Source: Planctomycetia bacterium (GTDB lineage Bacteria; Planctomycetota; Phycisphaerae; Phycisphaerales; SM1A02). Taken from it: 59,994 nucleotides of DNA. The translations under genes and the position numbers were made by a program. Positions 55,701-59,994 of this stretch are shown here, piece after piece. The notes under the pieces are model-generated. The model searched no databases. It was not told where the DNA came from and saw only the letters and a program-made list of their open reading frames with translations. The stretch is from contig SXUJ01000159.1 of the NCBI GenBank assembly GCA_005790565.1, forward strand, positions 1 to 59,994. Direction: 5' to 3'. Within the stretch, counting starts at the first letter, position 1. Each line of letters starts with the position of its first letter.

Positions 55701-56210
55701 TCGCCGACCTCGTCCGCCGCGCCGCCGCCGGCCGCGTCGGCCCTCGCCGGTCGTGATCGCTGTGGTTTCCGCTGCGAGTTCCCCGTCCCTCGGCGTTTGG
55801 CTTTCGGCGTCCGTGCGCAGCGACTCAGGGTCGTCGCCGCCGACTCCGCCTTCGGTCTCGCCGTCGTCGTCGAGGTCGCGCTCGTTCGCGGGGCTCTCGT
55901 CGTGCGTGTCATCGGACTCCTTGTCGGTCGATTCTGCGCGAAAGGCGGTCGCGGCAGATTCCCAGGCTTCAAGATTCCACTCCTGCGCAGGCGCTTCGTC
56001 GGCGAGCGGGGGAGTCGCGCCATGCCACTCGTGTGCATTTGTCCACGCGCCGCTCGATTCGTCCGAAGTCGAGGGTTGCGGAACACCGGCTTCCGCTGCC
56101 AATTCGTCAGCCGACTCTGTTTGCGGCAAGGTCGCATCCGTGGGATGCGTTTCGTGCATGGTTTTGTTTGCGTTCTTCTTCGACGCGGGATCCGTTTCGT
56201 ACTCAGTCAT
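52743..56210 (-). CDS. rne: Ribonuclease E/G with extended termini and an IF2_N-like domain
   Basis: A 1155-residue endoribonuclease. Residues 1-200 are acidic and Arg/Gly-rich (no known domain). The S1 domain begins near 243 ('GSIYKARVLNVEPAIQAAFVDFG'). Catalytic Asp residues lie in 'ALVAIDVNSGR' (about 516) and 'GGLVVADLIDM' (about 559-562). The zinc-link 'CPACSGTG' is at 617-624. Then come a charged coiled coil (785-850), an IF2_N-like domain (about 858-907, 'DVIKVFELAKELSQASKDLLALCIELGLGKKSHMTKLTGAEADTIRMHYG') and a long Arg/Gly-rich tail. In E. coli the tail scaffolds the degradosome. It heads the leftward operon with dxr, rseP and an SDR gene. Confidence 0.9.
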   Translation of the reverse strand: MTEYETDPASKKNANKTMHETHPTDATLPQTESADELAAEAGVPQPSTSDESSGAWTNAHEWHGATPPLADEAPAQEWNLEAWESAATAFRAESTDKESDDTHDESPANERDLDDDGETEGGVGGDDPESLRTDAESQTPRDGELAAETTAITTGEGRRGRRRRGGRGRRNAASSPTVDDARPRPEVADPMPEQDDAPRRTEPKPKIVMLVNDNAGSELRIAILENNTLAQYFSERTATATNVGSIYKARVLNVEPAIQAAFVDFGEGANGFLHVSDLHPKYFPGEERTEKVGRKIPRYDRPMMQHALKRGQEILVQVLKEGLGSKGPTVTSYLSLPGRLLVMMPDMDNIGVSRKVEDEDQRRAMRKILDSLELQDGFGFILRTAGFDATRTELMRDAQYLTRLWQQMEKRMHAVGAPCQLYAEGDVLLRTIRDGIDGDVEAIIVDSESAFRRAKAFLEVVAPRASELLRYWDRSTPLFYAFDIERQIELIHSREVPLPSGGALVFDQTEALVAIDVNSGRSRAARDSETNAYNTNVEAVDEICRQLRLRDLGGLVVADLIDMRSAKHRRDIEERVRMHLRKDRAKYTVAPISEFGILELTRQRMRPSMRKTHYHDCPACSGTGELRNPEAGARDAMRRLAAILDIDRVRRVEIVVGSKVAATLLSTKRRALVEIEDEFGKTVSVRISDAIPPDRADFYAYDDRDTDIELDRMPRLDRPTIAKLPSTVPADEEGDDDANDDGAPSESGGRRRRRRRRKPAAADATALILSGGFDDLPDLDAAEPTVAEALKRDAQQRAQEAALRAQADALARREAKERAAREELAEHERALAEARAAARMRAHERAVTEALSLRATGDVIKVFELAKELSQASKDLLALCIELGLGKKSHMTKLTGAEADTIRMHYGALPIPEPDPERLEALTEEELSSVALEFESRRPQAEDDGRMKREVDDGARDDASEGGRNRRRRRRGRGRGRDRQADEDQPHTGESTDAEAPAENAADDAETASAPGESAAQETGGGARKRRRRRGGRGRSRPHDSTETTGSSAPRAQPHPKSSVPDDAGTASKPSGGDAREGRRRGRRGRGGRGGQDGERASSPQSRGSSNAPAARPAATLPPSTPAPPAATPTTPVKRGLYARNRKLAPGERPKGDDR

Positions 56211-56722
56211 CAGACGCCTTCCTTCTGTTCAGCGAGCGCGTGGCAATCGCCATCGCTCGGTGGTGAGCGCAGAGCAGCAATGCTCGCACCACCTCGTTGG
56301 GTGGAAGTGACCGTCACGAAGTTTGAGTGAGTCGAAGGAGACTTCGTGCGCATTGCGCAGGAAGTCAGGTGCAGAGACGCTCTCGTGCAAGCGGGACTCG
56401 CGTCCCGGTCGCACCCCGCCTTCTCCAATCGTTGCGCATTAGATCGCGCACTCGATTGGATGACGGATGCAGTGAGGAGGCTGGTTTCGCCTCGTGTCTC
56501 AACATCCTGTCCGGAGCAGCCTCGTGGCTCTTCGATCCTCGCTTCACGAGGAAGCGAACGATGCACAAGAGAGAATCACGAAGGGCCATCACCTCAAGCG
56601 AGGTGCCACTCGCGCTGCTGCGGATACCGTCGACTTGCTCACCCAGAATTGGGCGCGTGCTTGATTGTTCGCGCACGCCCATGCTTCGTGGTCAGCCACA
56701 TGTTCATTTCGACCCCCGATGC
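56211..56722. other. Intergenic region, nothing recognised
   Basis: About 510 bases between the start of rne and the end of ptsI, both leftward. It should hold the rne promoter and leader. RNase E leaders elsewhere fold for autoregulation; I could not verify a structure here. ORFs in this stretch have no coding features. Confidence 0.5.
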
Positions 56723-58480
56723 CTACTCGGCTATCCAGCCAGCGAAGGATCCGGGGTCAATCTTCCGAAGTTCGTCGCGGAGGGTGTTCAGCACCTGCCG
56801 CTCAGAATCGAAGGAACCGACCCGGCGGGCCAGTTCTTCGCAATGTTCAACTGTCGTCGAGCGAATCACGCGCTTGATGAGCGGGATCTGACTCGGGACA
56901 AGGGAGAGTGTACGAAGCCCGAGGCCGATCAGCAACATCGTAAAAATCGCCTCGCCGGCCACCTCGCCGCACAAAGAGCATTCGACACCGGCGCGTCGGG
57001 CGGTGCGAACGACCGTTTTCACCAAGTAAAGGACGGCAGGACTTGCGCCTGAGTAGAGGTGCGCGACGCGCTCATTTCCACGATCGACCGCGAGGGTGTA
57101 TTGGATGAGGTCATTGGTGCCGATCGAGAAAAACGAAACCTCCTTTGCGAATGCATTAGCCATCAGTGCAGCACTCGGCGTCTCGACCATGATCCCAACA
57201 GGGATGTTCGGGTCGTAGCGCACGCCTTCTTCGGAGAGTTCCTCGCAGACATCGTTGAAGATCAATCGCGCCTGACGGAGCTCCATGACCGTCGAAACCA
57301 GTGGGAACATCACCTTCAGGGGGCCGAACGCGCTCGCGCGGAGAATTGCGCGAAGTTGCGTCTTGAACAGAGGCTTGTGTTGGAGGCAGTAGCGGATCGA
57401 ACGCAGGCCGAGGAACGGGTTGCGCTCTGGTTCGGCGGCCCGCTGTTGCGTGTACTTGTCCGCACCGAGGTCGAGGGTGCGAATCGTGCAGGGTCGGCCC
57501 TTCAACAACTCAACCGCGTGCTTGTAAGCGGTGAACTGTTCCTCCTCCGTTGGTTCGTGGTCGCTCGTGAGATAGAGAAACTCGGTGCGGTAGAGGCCGA
57601 CGCCATCGCCGCCGTTGGCAAACACGCTTTCCACTTCATGCGGAAACTCGATGTTCCCGAGCAGTTGAATACGCGTGCCGTCCTTCGTCACCGCTTCGAG
57701 TTGCGCGGTGTTCCGCAACATGCTTCGGTAGACGGAAAATCGTTCTTGCTGGATGCGATACTCAGCGAGCGTCCGCGCATCGGGCCGGATGATGATGACG
57801 CCGGTGTCGCCGTCGACGATGATCATGTCGCCATCGGCCACGCGACCCATCACTCGGCTACAGCCGACGACGCAGGGAATCTCGATGGCGCGCGCAACGA
57901 TCGATGTATGGCTCGTGCGACCGCCAAGGTCAGTCGCAATGCCGATGACCATGGTTCGGTCCATCCCCGCCGTTTGCGAAGGAGTCAATTCGTGTGCGAT
58001 GACGATGGACGGCTCTGTGAGCGTGGCGAGCCGATTTTCGTCTTCCCCCATGAGTTTCGCGAGCACTCGTCGATCGAGGTCGAGGACATCATTCGCCTTC
58101 TGGCTGAACATCTCGCTGCCGAGGGCGCGGAACTGATCCGCAAGTCTTTGGAACGCATCCGCGACGGCAACCTCTGCATTCACGCGATCGGTGAGAATGC
58201 GAGCGCGCATCGGCGCAAGGAGGGTGGGGTCTTGGAGGAGTCCAAGGTGAAATCCGAAAATCTTGGCGGCATCTCGTCCGATCTGCGCTTCCGTTCGATC
58301 ACGCAGGACGGCGAGTTCTTCGACCGCGCCAACAAGTGCAGCGTCGAGTCGTGCCACTTCTGCATCGAGCTGGTCAGCTTCGATGATCCGTCGCGGCACA
58401 TGGGTTTCAGCGCTACCTAGCACGATCGCCCGTCCCATGACGATCCCAGGGGATACGGGGATGCCTTTGACGGATTGCAT
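56723..58480 (-). CDS. ptsI: Phosphoenolpyruvate-protein phosphotransferase (enzyme I)
   Basis: A 585-residue PTS enzyme I. It takes phosphate from PEP onto its active His ('TDLGGRTSHTSIVARAIEIPCVVG') and passes it to HPr. The C-terminal PEP-binding barrel shows 'GDGVGLYRTEFLYL', 'RTLDLGADKYTQ', 'RNPFLGLRSIRYCL' and 'FFSIGTNDLIQYTLAVDRGNERVAHLYSGASPAVLYLV', then Cys in 'ECSLCGEVAGE'. ATG 58480 ('MQSVKGIPVSPGI') matches the family start; the track start at 58492 adds 4 residues. HPr and sugar-specific EII genes are not in the window, so its role may be regulatory. Confidence 0.95.
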   Translation of the reverse strand: MQSVKGIPVSPGIVMGRAIVLGSAETHVPRRIIEADQLDAEVARLDAALVGAVEELAVLRDRTEAQIGRDAAKIFGFHLGLLQDPTLLAPMRARILTDRVNAEVAVADAFQRLADQFRALGSEMFSQKANDVLDLDRRVLAKLMGEDENRLATLTEPSIVIAHELTPSQTAGMDRTMVIGIATDLGGRTSHTSIVARAIEIPCVVGCSRVMGRVADGDMIIVDGDTGVIIIRPDARTLAEYRIQQERFSVYRSMLRNTAQLEAVTKDGTRIQLLGNIEFPHEVESVFANGGDGVGLYRTEFLYLTSDHEPTEEEQFTAYKHAVELLKGRPCTIRTLDLGADKYTQQRAAEPERNPFLGLRSIRYCLQHKPLFKTQLRAILRASAFGPLKVMFPLVSTVMELRQARLIFNDVCEELSEEGVRYDPNIPVGIMVETPSAALMANAFAKEVSFFSIGTNDLIQYTLAVDRGNERVAHLYSGASPAVLYLVKTVVRTARRAGVECSLCGEVAGEAIFTMLLIGLGLRTLSLVPSQIPLIKRVIRSTTVEHCEELARRVGSFDSERQVLNTLRDELRKIDPGSFAGWIAE

Positions 58481-58519
58481 TCCTGATCGCATGGGTGAGA
58501 GATCCTACGCCATGAAGAA

Positions 58520-58549
58520 CAAGGGCGCGCGGAAGTCCGCGCGCCCTTG
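58520..58549 (-). terminator. Hairpin after dnaK, probable terminator
   Basis: A 13-bp perfect stem (CAAGGGCGCGCGG/CCGCGCGCCCTTG) with a 4-base loop, 22 bases past the dnaK stop. Read leftward, the T-tract is weak (TTCTTCAT), so efficiency is uncertain. Confidence 0.6.
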
Positions 58550-58571
58550 AGAGGAGACCTACCTTGGAGTT

Positions 58572-59994
58572 TTATGCATCCTTGACTTCGAAATCCGCGT
58601 CGATGACATCGTCCTTCTTGGACCCAGTGGAGTTCTCGGTAGTCTCCGCCTTGGGTGCAGCGCCTGCTTCACTCACGGGGATTTTGCCGAGTTCAACGCT
58701 GGCGTCGCTGAGTTGCTTCATGGCCGCTTCGATTGCCGCCTTGTCATCGCTCTTGATGCGTTCTTCGAGATTCGCGGCCGCGCTCTCAATGGTTCCACGA
58801 AGAGCCGCAGGCACGCGCTCGCCAACATCCGCGAGCGCTTTCTTCGTGCCGTACACCAGTTGCTCGGCCTGATTCTTGAGGTCAACGAGTTCACGACGCG
58901 TTTTGTCGCTCGCTGCATTTTCCTCCGCCTCGCGCTTCATGCGCTCGACTTCGTCCTTGGAGAGGCCGGAGGAACCCGTGATCTTCACTTCCTGCTTCTT
59001 GTTCGTGGCCTTGTCGGTGGCGCTCACATTGAGAATGCCGTTCGCATCGAGAGCGAACTCCACTTCAATCTGGGGCGCCCCTCGCTGGGCAGACGCGATG
59101 CCGGTGAGATCGAATCGCCCGAGCGTTCGATTGTCGGACGCGAATTGCCGTTCGCCTTGAAGGACATGAATCGTCACCGAAGTTTGCCCATCGCTCGCGG
59201 TCGAAAAAACTTCCTTCTTGCTCGTCGGAATCGTCGTGTTGCGAGGAATGAGTGTGGTCATCACGCTCCCAAGTGTCTCCACGCCCAAGGAGAGCGGCGT
59301 GACGTCGAGAAGCAGCACATCCTTGACATCCCCCATCAGCACGCCACCCTGAATGGCTGCGCCGATGGCGACGACTTCGTCTGGATTGATGGAGCGGTCG
59401 AGCGCCTTCGCTTGGAAGATTTCCTTCGCGATGTCTTGGACTTTAGGAATGCGAATCGAACCACCGACCATCACAACTTCTTCGATGTCCTTGGGATCGA
59501 GTTTCGAGTCGCGAATCGCTTGCTCGCACGGGCCACGCAGTCGCGCGAAAAGATCCGCGCACATCGACTCAAACCCGACGCGCGTGATGGTGGTCTGAAG
59601 GTGCTTCGGTCCATTCTGGTCGGCCGTGATGTAGGCGAGGTTCACACTTGTCTCGAGTTGCGTCGAGAGTTCGATCTTTGCTTTTTCAGCGGCTTCCTTC
59701 AAGCGTTGGAGAGCCATCGCATCGCTGCGGATGTCGATGCCTTCCTTCTTCCGGAAATCCTCGGCGAGCGAGTTGATGATTCGTTGATCAAAGTCGTCGC
59801 CACCGAGGTGACCGTCGCCGTTACTCGAAAGCACTTCGAAGACGCCGTCGCCGACATCGAGGATGGAAATGTCGAAGGTACCACCGCCGAGGTCGAAGAC
59901 GGCGATGCGGGCGTTCTTCTTCTTTTCGAGGCCGTAGGCAAGTGCAGCGGCAGTGGGCTCATTGATGATGCGCCCCACCTTGAGCCCGGCGATC
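58572..59994 (-). CDS. dnaK: Chaperone DnaK (Hsp70), 5' partial
   Basis: The C-terminal 474 residues of Hsp70, which binds exposed hydrophobic peptides in ATP-driven cycles. The frame is open to the right edge ('[22 protein letters not shown]'), so the ORF-track Met is internal and the start lies beyond the window. ATPase landmarks: '[20 protein letters not shown]', '[16 protein letters not shown]' (the usual GGS-TRIP with Thr replaced by Ile). Substrate-binding domain: '[15 protein letters not shown]', '[23 protein letters not shown]'. The tail ends '[13 protein letters not shown]', the normal DnaK C-terminus. grpE and dnaJ are not visible. Confidence 0.95.
   Translation of the reverse strand, partial: IAGLKVGRIINEPTAAALAYGLEKKKNARIAVFDLGGGTFDISILDVGDGVFEVLSSNGDGHLGGDDFDQRIINSLAEDFRKKEGIDIRSDAMALQRLKEAAEKAKIELSTQLETSVNLAYITADQNGPKHLQTTITRVGFESMCADLFARLRGPCEQAIRDSKLDPKDIEEVVMVGGSIRIPKVQDIAKEIFQAKALDRSINPDEVVAIGAAIQGGVLMGDVKDVLLLDVTPLSLGVETLGSVMTTLIPRNTTIPTSKKEVFSTASDGQTSVTIHVLQGERQFASDNRTLGRFDLTGIASAQRGAPQIEVEFALDANGILNVSATDKATNKKQEVKITGSSGLSKDEVERMKREAEENAASDKTRRELVDLKNQAEQLVYGTKKALADVGERVPAALRGTIESAAANLEERIKSDDKAAIEAAMKQLSDASVELGKIPVSEAGAAPKAETTENSTGSKKDDVIDADFEVKDA

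Noticed and set aside
1-59994. CRISPR arrays, transposases, integrases, phage genes
   Set aside because: I looked for evenly spaced direct repeats and for the typical protein motifs and saw none.

Overview
The window looks like chromosomal DNA of a planctomycete, most likely of the class Phycisphaerae. That assignment is an inference from gene content: a DUF1501 gene next to a DUF1549/DUF1553 gene, dockerin-like EF-hand repeats on four secreted proteins, a PEP-CTERM-like protein ending in 'GLAGLAGRRRR', and a prepilin-type protein with an 'FSYMDGH' C-terminal region. GC content is high and genes are dense, so many long antisense ORFs in the track are shadows. I see no insertion sequence, prophage, integrase or CRISPR array.

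Layout. 0-8.1 kb: secreted or periplasmic redox proteins (two TlpA-like thioredoxin proteins, a di-heme beta-propeller protein, a cytochrome b562-like protein), a TFIIB-type zinc protein, a pseudopilin with a coupled lipoprotein, and a second lipoprotein. 8.2-17.3 kb: a PEP-CTERM-like protein with a strong terminator, a TPR-sulfotransferase, and a leftward group (aryl-sulfotransferase-like protein, inositol-monophosphatase-like enzyme, FAD oxidoreductase, metallophosphatase). 17.8-27.8 kb: aldose 1-epimerase, a small exported protein, tRNA-Gly, DUF1501, DUF1549/1553, a small membrane protein, a Tricorn-like protease and tRNA-Ser. 27.9-35.0 kb: leftward group of prfB, an ABC ATPase, a glycogen debranching enzyme and a GH63/MGH1-like glucosidase. 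35.1-43 kb: aspartate aminotransferase, esterase coupled to a lone nuoB, STAS protein, coiled-coil protein, a secreted 26-residue-repeat protein and an RsuA/RluB-type pseudouridine synthase. 43-45 kb: DUF429-like protein, FmdB-like protein, queE and tRNA-Leu. 45-60 kb: a large secreted metalloprotease, smpB, then the leftward operon rne-dxr-rseP-SDR, ptsI, and the 3' part of dnaK running off the right edge.

How the genes work together. The debranching enzyme and glucosidase (ATGA overlap) form an alpha-glucan breakdown pair. rne, dxr and rseP are tightly packed housekeeping genes. Several pairs overlap by 1-4 bases (pilin/lipoprotein, exported protein/epimerase, nuoB/esterase, debranching enzyme/glucosidase, rne/dxr), which suggests translational coupling. 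All three tRNA genes are leftward and each is followed closely by a terminator-like hairpin.

Most notable points: prfB needs a +1 frameshift at CTT-TAA-C (a UAA, not the usual UGA, and no obvious Shine-Dalgarno-like stimulator); RNase E/G carries an internal IF2_N-like domain; a secreted protein has 26-residue GND repeats; an FmdB-like protein has lost its zinc-ribbon cysteines; and the ABC ATPase has a non-canonical Q-loop.
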